A DNA stretch of 64,000 nucleotides from DASYLJ01 sp964432595 (GCA_964432595.1 CAYSOF010000015.1:1-64000); one strand, 5' to 3'. Shown: positions 53,856 through 63,800, numbered from the stretch's first letter. Made by a program: numbers and translations. The notes: generated by a model not told the origin, from the sequence alone.

Positions 53856-56063
53856 TCATCCACCATTGACCGCCGGCACGTACGCCCGGCACGGCTGACC
53901 GCGGAGCGACGGACACGGCGGCAGGTCGTCCGGCGTCTCGTCCGCGGTCGGCACCACCGACAGCACGAGCTTCGACGCGCGCTTCCCGCCACGCGAGACG
54001 TCGTTCACCACCTGCCCGTCCGTCGGCGGCGTCTCGAACGCCCACGCCACGCGATCGCCGCCGGGCGCCTCGACGCTGACGCGCAGGCGCGATCCCTTCC
54101 GGAAGACGTGCGAGACGGCGTACATCTCGACCCGCACCGGCACGAACTCGCCCGCCGGCATGTCGGCGGCGTCCGACGCGAGATGCGTCTGCACCGGATG
54201 CGTGGACGTCGAGCGCGCCTCGTCGAGCTTGCGGTGGCTCGCGCGGAGGTAGCCGCTCTGCACGTACGTCTCCTGCCCGTCGGGACGGATCTCGGAGAGC
54301 GTCACCTGGAGGTCGGTGTCGAGCGCGCTGCTGCGCAGCCAGAGGTCGACGCTGCTCGGGCCGACGACCGTCAGGCTCTTCCGCAGGCGCGGCGTCGCGT
54401 ACGCGACGGCCGTCCCGTCGACGAGCGGCAGCCACTCGTACGGCGGGATGACGTCCCATGCGCCGCCCGTCGGCAGCGACGACATGGGCCGCGCTTCGGG
54501 GTCGGGACGATAGGTGTCGAGCTTCTTGTTGCCGCGCGGACGCTTGCGCGCGAGCTTGCCGTTCGGGCCGAAGAAGTAGGTCGCCGGCTTCACCTCGGCC
54601 GGCGGCCACTGTGAGTATCCGAGCTCCCAGCGCGCGACCGGAATGCCCGGCACGTCCGACCCGGCGCCGTTCTCCATGCGCACCGTGACGAACGGCTGCG
54701 ACTCCCACTTCGCCTTCGCCTCGGCGAACGACGTGATGCCGTCCCAGGTGTCGGGCGGCACGGGCACCGCCGGGCTGGTCGGACCGAGGATCTGCTGCGT
54801 CAGGATCGTCGCGAACGGGCCCATGCGACTCGGGTCCGGGATCCGACCGGCGACGTAGATGTCGAGGAACGCGATCCAGTCCCACAGGACCTCGGGATCG
54901 AACGGGCTCGTGTGCACGCCGTTCTGGACCGTCACCTTCACGTCCGGACGCACGGGGAAGCGCGACAGCATCGACGCGAAGTCCGGCCCGGTCTGCTCGT
55001 CGTGGAATGCGGCCGAGTAGAACATCGGCACCTCGATGTCGCCGACCCAGTTCGCCGGCGAGCGCTCGTCCATGAGCGACGGCGTGTAGAAGGGCGTCGC
55101 CTTGGTCTGCGCCACCGGATCGAGCTGCTGCAGGCGCATCTTCTGGTTGTCGAGGCAGACGGTGTCGCCCTCGTTGACGCGCTTGCGCGCCCAGCCCTGC
55201 CCGCCCGCGGGCGCGGGCTCGGCGTCGCGACGCCGCTCGTCGAGCCAGCTCTGCGCGAAGCCGTTGTTGAAGATGCCGCCCGGATAGCCCGGCGCGCGGT
55301 AGATGTCGCCGATGGTCGAGAGCGGCGCGACGGCGCCGAGGTGCGGCGGGCGCGATCCGCCGACGAACGTCTGCGTGATGCCGGAGAACGAGAGGCCGAC
55401 CATGCCGACCTTGTTGTTCAGCACCCAGGGCTGCACGCCGACGGTCTCGACGACGTCGTAGCCGTCGGCCGTCGTCGCGTAGTCGAAGATGCCGAAGATG
55501 CCGCCGGAGCAGCCCGAGCCGCGCATGTTCACGCCGACGACGGCGTAGCCGAGCGCCCAGGCGATCAGCTCGGACGGCTGCGACGGCTGCCCGCCGGGCT
55601 CGGCCGGGTTGTAGCCCGAGTACTCGATCAGGGTCGGGAACGGGCCGTCGGCCATCGTCTTCCCGAGCGGCGGATAGACCGTGGCCGCCAGCAGCGTCCC
55701 GTCGCGGGTGCGGATGTACTGGTACCCCTCGGTCAGCGTCTGCGCTTCGTAGAACGACTGCGGCGGATGGTCCTCGAAGCGCAGGATCGTCGCCTCGATC
55801 GGCGCGCCGCCGGCGGCGTTCTCCACGGAGTACGTCGTGCCCTGCTCCAGGAACGGGAACAGCAGGCTGCCGTAGGCGTCGACGACGCCGCTCCCGGCCG
55901 CCCCGTTCTGCGGGTGCGTCAGGTCGTAGGTGTCACCAGGCACCGCCCCCATGATCGAGAGGTAGCCGACGTTCGGCTGGACGACGGGCGGCGCGGGCAG
56001 AGCCCCGGCGCGGGCGAGGCCCGCGGTCAGGAGGACGAGCGCGTAGACGAGTGTGTTTCGCAC
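53856..56063 (-). CDS. Secreted CocE/NonD-family (S15 X-Pro dipeptidyl-peptidase-like) hydrolase
   Basis: The 735-residue exported alpha/beta hydrolase has a signal peptide (YALVLLTAGLARAG). The catalytic domain has Ser225 in VGLSFSGIT (GxSxSG), and NMRGSGCSGGIF matches the CocE oxyanion region. A candidate catalytic His is in NGVHTSPFDP, and the C-terminal beta-jelly-roll (PXPD_C) has VDLWLRSSALDTDLQVTLSEIRPDG. GTG 56063 starts just before the signal. Acyl ester or amide hydrolysis is expected; the substrate cannot be told from sequence. In the opposite direction this DNA also has a very long antisense reading frame, which I reject. Confidence 0.92.
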   Translation of the reverse strand: MRNTLVYALVLLTAGLARAGALPAPPVVQPNVGYLSIMGAVPGDTYDLTHPQNGAAGSGVVDAYGSLLFPFLEQGTTYSVENAAGGAPIEATILRFEDHPPQSFYEAQTLTEGYQYIRTRDGTLLAATVYPPLGKTMADGPFPTLIEYSGYNPAEPGGQPSQPSELIAWALGYAVVGVNMRGSGCSGGIFGIFDYATTADGYDVVETVGVQPWVLNNKVGMVGLSFSGITQTFVGGSRPPHLGAVAPLSTIGDIYRAPGYPGGIFNNGFAQSWLDERRRDAEPAPAGGQGWARKRVNEGDTVCLDNQKMRLQQLDPVAQTKATPFYTPSLMDERSPANWVGDIEVPMFYSAAFHDEQTGPDFASMLSRFPVRPDVKVTVQNGVHTSPFDPEVLWDWIAFLDIYVAGRIPDPSRMGPFATILTQQILGPTSPAVPVPPDTWDGITSFAEAKAKWESQPFVTVRMENGAGSDVPGIPVARWELGYSQWPPAEVKPATYFFGPNGKLARKRPRGNKKLDTYRPDPEARPMSSLPTGGAWDVIPPYEWLPLVDGTAVAYATPRLRKSLTVVGPSSVDLWLRSSALDTDLQVTLSEIRPDGQETYVQSGYLRASHRKLDEARSTSTHPVQTHLASDAADMPAGEFVPVRVEMYAVSHVFRKGSRLRVSVEAPGGDRVAWAFETPPTDGQVVNDVSRGGKRASKLVLSVVPTADETPDDLPPCPSLRGQPCRAYVPAVNGG

Positions 56064-56204
56064 GATGCCCCCGGGCTTACTCGAAATCGCCCGATCGGTT
56101 CCAGCGAAAACGCATCGCTGCGTGACGGGCGCTTTTCTCTCGGCAGCGTCGCTCCGATCCGCTAAGCCTCCGCTCAGCCCGCGCCGATCGCGGGGGAGCC
56201 CCTG

Positions 56205-58298
56205 ATGCCACACCCGCCTCGGCCCCGCGTCGATTCCGCGAAGCGCGCGCACCTGCTCGCCGCGGTCGTCTACGTCGCCGTCGCCCTCTGGGGCATGCGA
56301 GCCGTCCTCGAGGCGCCGAGCGTCCTGCTGCCCTTTCCCGCCGACCACGACGCGTTGCCGCACTTCAAGCCGATCTCCATGGCGGACCAGCTGAAGGAAG
56401 CGTCGGGCACGATCCGCGCCACGCGCCTCCTGCTCCATCCGTCCCGCCTGCTGGACGGCGACTGCTACCCGCTTCCGAAGGCCACGACGTTCGGCGAGCA
56501 CATGTACGGGGAAGCCCTGCTCGCCGCCGTCCCCTACGCGCTCACCGGCGACCCGATCCTCACGTTCAACGTCGTGCTGCTGCTGGGCCTCGTGCTGTCC
56601 GGCCTCTCGATGTACGCGCTCGCGTTCTACTGGACGCGGGACGCAGGCGCCGCGTTCGTGGCCGGGCTGCTCTTCATGATCCTGCCGGCGCGTCTCGGCG
56701 ACCCGCAGCATCCCTTCTGTCACGCCGACTACTGGATCCCACTCTTCCTGCTGTTCCTGCACCGGGTCGTCGTCCACGGCCGGTGGCGCGACACCGCGGC
56801 GCTGGCGATCGTCGGCAGCCTCCAGTGCCTCGAGAGCGCGTACACGCTGGTCGAGTTCGGCCTGGTCGGCGGCGTCTACGCCGTGTGGATCGCCGTGCAG
56901 CACTGGCGACGCCTTCCGGCGGTCCTTCCGCAGCTGGCGATCGCCGCGGCCACGATCGTCGCCGTCGCGCTGACGGTCCTCGCGCCGTTCTTCGAGATGC
57001 GACAATCGTGGCCGCCGAGCGGGCGTTTCTCGAGGTGGTGGCCGTCGGGGGTCCTCTGGTTCGGCGGAATGCTGTGGGCCGGCACCGCGGCCTTCGCGCT
57101 CGCGATCGTCGCGGTGCTCGACCGCTTCCGGCGGGGTGGCGTCCGCGGCGATCCCCGCCTCGCGATTCTGGCGGCGGGCGTCCTCTGCGCCTGGGCCGGC
57201 AGCGCCGGTCTCGGCGCGATCCTCGGCACACCGTCGACGACGGCGTTCGCGTGGCTGTGGTCGAACATCCGCGGGAGCTTCGAGGGCGTGCGTGTGCTTC
57301 CGCTGCTGATGCACGGCGTGCCCCTCGCCGTGACGTTCCTGGCCGCCTGGGGCGCCGCCGCGATCGCGCGCGCGCTGCCGCGGGGCGCCCGGCCGATCCT
57401 CGTCGGCACGCTCGCACTCACGGCCCTCGTCGAGGTGTTTCAACCCGACGTGGCGCGCCACGTGTTCGGACGGACCGTCGAGATGAAGACACAGGGCTGG
57501 CGACCGACCGACGCGGAGCTGATCCTGTACGCGCGGATGGGCCCCGACGGCGCCGTGCTCGACCTGCCGTTCGTCCCGGGCACGACCGAGACCGTGTTCC
57601 GATTCCTGTCGCACTATGCCGCCGGCCGCATGTACCACCACCACCGCATGGCGGCCTGCCCGACGTCGTACGACGGCCCGATGGAGCACGACGTCGCCGC
57701 GCTGGGCGCGCTCCTGCCGGCCGCGGCGGCCGTCGACGCGCTCTACGCGCTCGGCTTTCGCTACGTGATCATCCACGAGCATTTCCTTCCGTCGGCCGAG
57801 CTCGGGCGCTGGCGGCGCGCGACGCTGGCGGCCTTTCGCAACCCGTCGTTCGTGTCGCTCGGCCGCGTCGAGGGTCACGAGCTCTTCGAGCTGCGGAGCA
57901 CGAGCCCCGTCGTCACGTCGCTGGACGCGCTCGCGGCGGGTGCGACGGACGGCGCGGTCCGGGTCCAGGCGCCGACCGGCACGATTCCGTTCGCGATCCG
58001 CAACGTCTCCGAGGCGTTCTATCGTCATCCCGACCCCATGCAGCCGACGGCGGTCCGTATGACCTGGCGCGGCCTCGGCGGCGAGCCGACGCGGGTCTAC
58101 GACCGCCGGCTGCTCCTGCCGATCGTCCTCGCCCCGGGCGAGGCGCTGGCGCGCAGCATCGCGGGCGAGGTGCCCGAGCCGGGGTCGTACGAGGTGACGA
58201 TCGCGGCGGCGGCCGCGCCCGAGCGCGTGCTCGGCCGCGCCACCGTCGACGTCGGGCCGGGCCGGCCGGTTGATTCGCCCGGCGGGTCTGCCAAGTAG
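56205..58298 (+). CDS. Polytopic membrane protein, GT-C glycosyltransferase-like (paralogue B)
   Basis: The 697-residue protein is the paralogue of 50757-52811 and has the same layout: first helix LAAVVYVAVALWGMRAVL, PADHD loop, GEHMYGEALLAAVPY, about ten TM segments, and a soluble C-terminal half with FRYVIIHEHFLPSAEL and GHELFEL. The two differ throughout except in a 371-bp identical DNA tract. The start ATG at 56205 has GGGGGA upstream. It is 9 nt from the ABC-F gene, possibly in the same transcript. Confidence 0.78.
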   Translation: MPHPPRPRVDSAKRAHLLAAVVYVAVALWGMRAVLEAPSVLLPFPADHDALPHFKPISMADQLKEASGTIRATRLLLHPSRLLDGDCYPLPKATTFGEHMYGEALLAAVPYALTGDPILTFNVVLLLGLVLSGLSMYALAFYWTRDAGAAFVAGLLFMILPARLGDPQHPFCHADYWIPLFLLFLHRVVVHGRWRDTAALAIVGSLQCLESAYTLVEFGLVGGVYAVWIAVQHWRRLPAVLPQLAIAAATIVAVALTVLAPFFEMRQSWPPSGRFSRWWPSGVLWFGGMLWAGTAAFALAIVAVLDRFRRGGVRGDPRLAILAAGVLCAWAGSAGLGAILGTPSTTAFAWLWSNIRGSFEGVRVLPLLMHGVPLAVTFLAAWGAAAIARALPRGARPILVGTLALTALVEVFQPDVARHVFGRTVEMKTQGWRPTDAELILYARMGPDGAVLDLPFVPGTTETVFRFLSHYAAGRMYHHHRMAACPTSYDGPMEHDVAALGALLPAAAAVDALYALGFRYVIIHEHFLPSAELGRWRRATLAAFRNPSFVSLGRVEGHELFELRSTSPVVTSLDALAAGATDGAVRVQAPTGTIPFAIRNVSEAFYRHPDPMQPTAVRMTWRGLGGEPTRVYDRRLLLPIVLAPGEALARSIAGEVPEPGSYEVTIAAAAAPERVLGRATVDVGPGRPVDSPGGSAK
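56514..56884 (+). repeat. 371-bp tract identical to 51036-51406 (copy 2)
   Basis: This is the second copy of the identical tract, encoding residues around the first conserved membrane helices of paralogue B. Confidence 0.9.
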
Positions 58299-58307
58299 GG
58301 CGACCCC

Positions 58308-59930
58308 ATGATCCGCCTCGAGTCGATCTCCAAGCAGCATGGCGGCCGCATCCTCTTCCTGGACGCGTCGCTCGCCGTCTTCCGCGGCGAGCGGATCGGG
58401 CTCGTCGGCCCGAACGGCGCCGGCAAGTCGACGATCTTCCGCATGGTCGTCGGCGAGGAAGAGCCGGACTCGGGCAACGTGCTCGTCGAGCGCAACGTCA
58501 GCATCGGCTATTTTTCGCAGTCGGTCGGCGAGATGGCGGGGCGCTCCGTGCTCGAGGAGACGATCGCCGGCGCCGGCGAGGTGTCGGCGGTCGCGCACGA
58601 GCTGCACGAGCTCGAGCAGGCGCTCGCCGACCCGGCGCGCGCCGACGAGATGGAGAAGCTGATCGCCCGGTTCGGCGACGTGCAGGAGCGCTTCACCCAG
58701 CTCGACGGCTACGGCCTCGAGTCGCGCGCGCAGGAGATCCTGGCCGGGCTCGGCTTCGCCCCGGACGTCGTCGCCGACGACGTCGGCCGCCTGTCCGGCG
58801 GCTGGAAGATGCGGGTGGCGCTCGCCCGCATCCTGCTCATGCAGCCCGACGCGCTGCTGCTCGACGAGCCGACGAACCACCTCGACATCGAGTCGATCAT
58901 CTGGCTCGAGGGCTTCCTGAAGAACTTCGAGGGCGGCCTCATCATGACCTCGCACGACCGCGAGTTCATGAACCGCATCGTCACCCGCATCGTCGACATC
59001 GACGGCGGCGAGTGCACGAGCTACGCGGGCGACTACGACTTCTACGAGCGCCAGTGGCAGGTCGCGCAGCAGCAGGCCGAGGCGCAGTTCGCGCGCCAGC
59101 AGGCGATGCTCGCGAAGGAGGAGGCGTTCATCGCCCGCTTCAAGGCGCGCGCCAGCCACGCCGCGCAGGTGCAGTCGCGGGTCAAGAAGCTCGAGAAGAT
59201 CGAGAAGGTCGAGCCGCCGAAGCGTCGCCAGGTCATCCGCTTCGACTTCCCCACCCCGCCGCGCTCGGGCGACGACGTCGTGAAGCTGGTCCACGTCGAC
59301 AAGGGATACGGCGAGCGCCCGATCTACCAGGGTTTCGACTTCCTGATCCGCCGGCGCGAGCGCTGGTGCGTGATGGGCGTCAACGGCGCCGGAAAGAGCA
59401 CGCTGCTCAGACTGATCGCCGGCGCGTCGGAGCCCGACGCCGGCAGCGTCACGCTCGGGGGCAGCGTCCGCATCGGCTACTTCGCGCAGCATACGATGGA
59501 GGTGCTGGACCCGCGGCGCACGGTCCTCGACACGCTGCAGGACGCGCACCCGAAGGCCGGGCTCGGCGCGCTTCGCGGCGTCGCCGGGGCCTTCGGCTTC
59601 TCGGGCGACGACGTCGACAAGCCGTGCCGCGTCCTGTCCGGCGGCGAGCGCGCCCGCCTGGTCCTCGCGACGATGCTGTTCGACCCGCCGAACTTCCTCG
59701 TGCTCGACGAGCCGACGAACCACCTCGACCTCGCGACGAAGGCCATGCTGACCGACGCCCTGGCCGACTTCGACGGCACCATGCTGTTCGTGTCCCACGA
59801 CCGCAGCGTGCTGCGGGCGCTGTCCAACCGGGTGCTCGAGGTCGGCGGCGATGACGGGCCGCGGCAGTACGGGGGCGGCTACGTCGAGTACGTCGCCCAG
59901 ACCGGCTACGAGGCCCCCGGTCTGCGCTGA
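58308..59930 (+). CDS. ABC-F family ATPase
   Basis: The 540-residue soluble protein has two ATP-binding cassettes and no membrane domain. Cassette 1: GPNGAGKST, RLSGGWKMRVALARIL, LLLDEPTNHLD. Cassette 2: GVNGAGKST, RVLSGGERARLVLATML, LVLDEPTNHLD. The long linker between them (about 240-320, with AEAQFARQQAMLAKEEAFIARFKARASHAAQVQSRVKKLEKI) is the P-site tRNA-interaction motif of ABC-F proteins. These act on the ribosome in translation rather than in transport. Which subfamily (EttA, Uup, YbiT-like) cannot be stated; YbiT-like is my best guess from length. Confidence 0.95.
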   Translation: MIRLESISKQHGGRILFLDASLAVFRGERIGLVGPNGAGKSTIFRMVVGEEEPDSGNVLVERNVSIGYFSQSVGEMAGRSVLEETIAGAGEVSAVAHELHELEQALADPARADEMEKLIARFGDVQERFTQLDGYGLESRAQEILAGLGFAPDVVADDVGRLSGGWKMRVALARILLMQPDALLLDEPTNHLDIESIIWLEGFLKNFEGGLIMTSHDREFMNRIVTRIVDIDGGECTSYAGDYDFYERQWQVAQQQAEAQFARQQAMLAKEEAFIARFKARASHAAQVQSRVKKLEKIEKVEPPKRRQVIRFDFPTPPRSGDDVVKLVHVDKGYGERPIYQGFDFLIRRRERWCVMGVNGAGKSTLLRLIAGASEPDAGSVTLGGSVRIGYFAQHTMEVLDPRRTVLDTLQDAHPKAGLGALRGVAGAFGFSGDDVDKPCRVLSGGERARLVLATMLFDPPNFLVLDEPTNHLDLATKAMLTDALADFDGTMLFVSHDRSVLRALSNRVLEVGGDDGPRQYGGGYVEYVAQTGYEAPGLR

Positions 59931-59938
59931 CGGCCGCC

Positions 59939-59966
59939 CGGGGACGCGCCGCGCGCGCCGTCCCCG
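59939..59966. terminator. Hairpin after the ABC-F gene
   Basis: Arms CGGGGACG (59939-59946) and CGTCCCCG (59959-59966) with a 12-nt loop start 8 nt after the stop codon. A moderate terminator candidate. Confidence 0.55.
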
Positions 59967-59988
59967 AATGGTAGCCGGCTCACACCCT

Positions 59989-60031
59989 TGCAGCGCTGCA
60001 TTGCCCCGGCCCCTGCCGATCCGGCAATGCA
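59989..60031. promoter_or_regulatory. Overlapping palindromes upstream of the dihaem propeller gene
   Basis: A 12-nt perfect palindrome TGCAGCGCTGCA (59989-60000) overlaps the left arm of an inverted repeat, TGCATTGCC (59997-60005) and GGCAATGCA (60023-60031). It lies 86-128 nt upstream of the start at 60117. Operator or RNA leader; no second copy seen. Confidence 0.4.
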
Positions 60032-60116
60032 ACGGAACCAGCCCGCCCACGAGCTTTCTTCTGGACGTCTGCCCATCCGTCCGGGTAAACCCAGCTACTT
60101 CCTTGGGGGGTCGTCG

Positions 60117-63100
60117 ATGATGACATGGAACCGGAGCGCGCGCGGCACGCTCTTCACGACACTGATCGCCATTGGCCTCGCCGTGGCGTCGACGCGACCG
60201 GCCGCAGCGCAGTCGCCGTCGTTCCTCGAGTTCGAGTCGGGCCAGGTCCGGCCGCTCGCGCTCACGCCCGACGGGGACACGCTCCTCGCGGTGAACACGC
60301 CGGACAACCGGCTCGAGGTCTTCGCCGTCAGCATCTCGGGGCTGGAGCACATCGGCTCGGTGCCCGTCGGCATGGAGCCGGTTTCGGTCGCGGCGCGGAA
60401 CAACAACGAAGTCTGGGTGGTGAACCACCTCTCCGACAGCATCTCGATCGTCGACATCGCGGCCAACCCGCCGCGCGTCACGCGGACGCTGCTCGTCGGC
60501 GACGAGCCGCGCGACATCATCTTCGCCGGCACCGGCGGCAACCGCGCCTTCATCACGACGGCCCACCGCGGCCAGCAGCGCACGGACGCGTCGATCGCCG
60601 CCGTGCCCGGCGCCGGCGACCCGCAGCTCACGACGCCCGGCATCGGCCGCGCCGACGTGTGGGTGTTCGACGCGACCAGCCTCGGCACCACGATCGGCGG
60701 CACGCCGCTCCGGATCGTCACGCTCTTCACCGACACCCCGCGCGCCCTCGCGAAGAGCGCCGACGGCAACACCGTCTACGCCGCCGGCTTCCACACCGGC
60801 AACCAGACGACGGCGATCAGCGAAAACGCGGTCTGCGACGGATTCGCCGGCGCCGGCGCCTGCGGCCTCGACGGCATCACGTCGCCCGGCGGCCTCGGCG
60901 GCGGCGTGGTCCCCGGCGGCAACCCCGGTCCGAACGTGAACCACGAGGGCGTCGTCGCTCCCGAGGTCGGCCTCATCGTCCGCTGGAACAAGGCTGCCGG
61001 TCAGTTCCAGGACGAGCTCGGCCGCAACTGGAACAACGCGGTGCGCTTCACCCTGCCCGACCGCGACGTCTTCGCGATCAACGCGAACACGCTGACCGAG
61101 ATCGCCTCGCACGTCTCCGTGGGCACGATCCTCTTCAACATGGTCGTGAACCCCGCAACGGGCGACCTCTACGTGAGCAACACGGAGGCGCGGAACGAGA
61201 CCCGCTTCGAGGGCCCGGGCATCGTCGGCGGCTCGACGGTGCAGGGACGCCTCGCCGAGACCCGCGTCACGATCATCGACTCGCCGAACACGTCGAACCC
61301 GGTGAACGTGAAGCCGCGTCACCTGAACAAGCACATCAACTACAACATCCTGGCGAACGAGCCCGGCTTCGACGCGACGGCGAAGGTGCACAGCCTCTCG
61401 ACGCCCACCGACATGGTCATCGACAGCACCGGCGGCACGCTCTACGTCGCCGCGTTCGGCTCGAGCCGCGTCGGCGTGTTCTCGACCGCGCAGCTCGAGG
61501 CCAACACGTTCAATCCGGCGACCCAGAGCATCGACTACATCGCCGTGAGCGGCGGCGGCCCCAGCGGTCTCGCGCTCGACGAGCTGAACGACCGCCTCTA
61601 CGTCCTCACCCGCTTCGACAACTCGATCTCGGTCGTCGATCTCTCGACCAGCATCGAGTCGGACCACATCGCGCTGCACAACCCCGAGCCGGCCTCGGTC
61701 GTCCAGGGCCGCCCGTTCCTCTACGACGCGTTCAACACGTCGGCGAACGGCGAGGCCTCGTGCGCGAGCTGCCACATCTTCGGCGACCTGGACGACCTCG
61801 CCTGGGACCTCGGCAATCCGGACGACGACGTCACGTCGAGCCCGATGGACATCAAGCTCGAGATCGCCGCCGGCAACCAGAACGGTGGCGCCGACAACGA
61901 CGAGTTCCATCCGATGAAGGGGCCCATGACGACGCAGACCCTGCGCGGCCTCGTCAACTCCGGCCCCATGCATTGGCGCGGCGACCGTGCGAACGGCGCG
62001 TTCGGCATCAGCGCCAGCGACGAAGCCCTGTCGTTCAACAACTTCATCGTCGCGTTCTCCGGTCTCCTCGGACGGGCCTCGAACATCAGCCCCGTCGAGA
62101 TGCAGCAGTTCACGAGCTTCGCGCTCCAGATCATCCTGCCGCCGAACCCCGTCCGCGCGATCGACAACGTGATGACGCCGGATCAGGCGGCGGGCTTCAG
62201 CTTCTACTCGGGCAGCCGCCGGTCCGACGGCATCCCCTTCGTCCCCGACCTGGGCTTCAACTGCGAAGGATGCCACGAGCTCAACCCGGCGCAGGGCTTC
62301 TTCGGCACGAACGGCGACGCCAGCTTCGAGGGCGAGACGCAGATCGTGAAGATCCCGCAGCTGCGCAACGTGTACACCAAGGTCGGCATGTTCGGCATGC
62401 CGTCGGTCGGCATGATCCTGCCGGGCGACAACGGCTTCAAGGGTGACCAGATCCGCGGCTACGGCGTCCTCCACGACGGCAGCATCGACACGATCTTCCG
62501 CTTCTTCCGCGCCGACGTGTTCGAGAACAACAACGGCGTCGGATTCGACGGTCCGTCGGGCGGCGACGTGAAGCGCCGGCAGGTGGAGCAGTTCGTCCTC
62601 GCGTTCGACAGCGACCTGCCGCCGATCGTCGGTCAGCAGATGACCCTCACGAACACGAACGCCGCCGTCGCGAACCCGCGCATCAACCTCTTCAACCTGC
62701 ACGCGGCGTCCGCGTTCACGTCGAAGGTTCTCGGCGGCAACGTGACCCAGTGCGACGTCGTCGTGAAGGGGACCCTCGCGGGCGAGCAGCGCGGCTGGCT
62801 GCGGCTCCCCGGCAACACGTTCAAGCCCGACCGGGCCGCGCAGGCACCGATCAGCGACTTCGCCCTGCGCGCGATCGCGACCACGCCCGGCCAGGCCCTC
62901 ACCTTCACCTGCGCCCCGCCGGGATCCGGCCAGCGGATGGCCATCGACCGTGACCTCGACACCGTGCTCGACGGCGACGACAACTGCCCGTCGACGGCGA
63001 ACCCGGGCCAGCAGGACACGGACAACGACGGCATCGGCAACGCCTGCGATCCGGTCAACAACACGACCACCACCAGCAGCTCGACGACCACGTCGAGCAC

Positions 63101-63722
63101 CACGACGACCTCGCTCGTCACGACCACGACGTCGAGCACGACGACCACCACGTCGACGACCATCCCGGCCGTCGGCTGCCAGGCGACGCCGCGCACGGGA
63201 TGCATCGTCTCGGGCCGCGCGACCGTCGTCATCAACGAGCGCTCGGCGGGCAACGAGAGCATCAAGGTCGTGATCCGCAACATGGTGGGCAACGTCGCCC
63301 GCGCCGACTTCGGCGAGCCGATGTTCGGCACCACGCGCTACGACATCTGCGTCCACGACCAGTCCGGCGCCCTCGTCGGCGACCTCACGGTCGACCGCGC
63401 CAATCAGCTCTGCGGCTCGAAGCCCTGCTGGAAGGGAACGAGCACCGGCTGGCGCTACACCGACAACGCCGCCACCGCCGACGGCGTCAGCAAGATCACG
63501 CTGAAGGGCGGTCCGTCGGGCAAGGGCAGCGCCACCGTGCGGGCCGCGAACAAGGCCAGCAAGGGTCAGGCGTCGATGCCCACCGGCTTCACGGCCGATC
63601 TCCAGGCGCCCAACGCGGGCGCCCGCGTCCAGATCCTCACCTCCGACGCGCAGTGCTTCGAGACGACGGTCGGCACCATCTCGAAGAACACGGCGACGGA
63701 GTTCAGCGCCAAGGCGCCCTGA
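60117..63722 (+). CDS. Secreted propeller / dihaem peroxidase-like protein with thrombospondin repeat, Thr linker and shared C-terminal module
   Basis: The 1201-residue exported protein has a signal peptide (LFTTLIAIGLAVASTRPAAA) and an NHL/YncE-like propeller to about residue 530. A dihaem region resembles MauG/cytochrome c peroxidases, with CASCH (549-553) and CEGCH (716-720), about 167 residues apart. A thrombospondin-type 3 calcium repeat follows (DGDDNCPSTANPGQQDTDND and NACD), then a long Thr linker. The last 180 residues are the module also at 21696-23459 and 23461-25479. A similar propeller-plus-CCP arrangement is known in some gammaproteobacteria and deltaproteobacteria. ATG 60117 or the adjacent 60120 is the start. 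Confidence 0.87.
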   Translation: MMTWNRSARGTLFTTLIAIGLAVASTRPAAAQSPSFLEFESGQVRPLALTPDGDTLLAVNTPDNRLEVFAVSISGLEHIGSVPVGMEPVSVAARNNNEVWVVNHLSDSISIVDIAANPPRVTRTLLVGDEPRDIIFAGTGGNRAFITTAHRGQQRTDASIAAVPGAGDPQLTTPGIGRADVWVFDATSLGTTIGGTPLRIVTLFTDTPRALAKSADGNTVYAAGFHTGNQTTAISENAVCDGFAGAGACGLDGITSPGGLGGGVVPGGNPGPNVNHEGVVAPEVGLIVRWNKAAGQFQDELGRNWNNAVRFTLPDRDVFAINANTLTEIASHVSVGTILFNMVVNPATGDLYVSNTEARNETRFEGPGIVGGSTVQGRLAETRVTIIDSPNTSNPVNVKPRHLNKHINYNILANEPGFDATAKVHSLSTPTDMVIDSTGGTLYVAAFGSSRVGVFSTAQLEANTFNPATQSIDYIAVSGGGPSGLALDELNDRLYVLTRFDNSISVVDLSTSIESDHIALHNPEPASVVQGRPFLYDAFNTSANGEASCASCHIFGDLDDLAWDLGNPDDDVTSSPMDIKLEIAAGNQNGGADNDEFHPMKGPMTTQTLRGLVNSGPMHWRGDRANGAFGISASDEALSFNNFIVAFSGLLGRASNISPVEMQQFTSFALQIILPPNPVRAIDNVMTPDQAAGFSFYSGSRRSDGIPFVPDLGFNCEGCHELNPAQGFFGTNGDASFEGETQIVKIPQLRNVYTKVGMFGMPSVGMILPGDNGFKGDQIRGYGVLHDGSIDTIFRFFRADVFENNNGVGFDGPSGGDVKRRQVEQFVLAFDSDLPPIVGQQMTLTNTNAAVANPRINLFNLHAASAFTSKVLGGNVTQCDVVVKGTLAGEQRGWLRLPGNTFKPDRAAQAPISDFALRAIATTPGQALTFTCAPPGSGQRMAIDRDLDTVLDGDDNCPSTANPGQQDTDNDGIGNACDPVNNTTTTSSSTTTSSTTTTSLVTTTTSSTTTTTSTTIPAVGCQATPRTGCIVSGRATVVINERSAGNESIKVVIRNMVGNVARADFGEPMFGTTRYDICVHDQSGALVGDLTVDRANQLCGSKPCWKGTSTGWRYTDNAATADGVSKITLKGGPSGKGSATVRAANKASKGQASMPTGFTADLQAPNAGARVQILTSDAQCFETTVGTISKNTATEFSAKAP
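63062..63165 (+). repeat. Thr/Ser-codon low-complexity linker
   Basis: In-frame ACC/ACG/AGC/TCG run between the thrombospondin-type repeat and the C-terminal module. Confidence 0.85.
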
Positions 63723-63740
63723 TCCGTCCCTGACGCCGAT

Positions 63741-63780
63741 GCGCGTCGCCCGGCCGCTTGCAGGCGGCCGGGCGACGCGC
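63741..63780. terminator. Bidirectional hairpin between convergent genes
   Basis: Perfect 17-bp arms GCGCGTCGCCCGGCCGC (63741-63757) and its complement (63764-63780) with a 6-nt loop begin 18 nt after the dihaem gene stop. The SDR gene ends 20 nt further on, on the other strand. Confidence 0.8.
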
Positions 63781-63800
63781 TCTCTGGCGTCCGTGCCGCC

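Noticed and set aside
56064..63356. Enormous minus-strand reading frame continuing upstream of the S15 hydrolase, thousands of residues long
   Set aside because: Arg/Glu/Asp/Val-rich, no domain, antisense to well-supported membrane, ABC-F and dihaem genes. It is an artefact of high GC; the real gene starts at GTG 56063.
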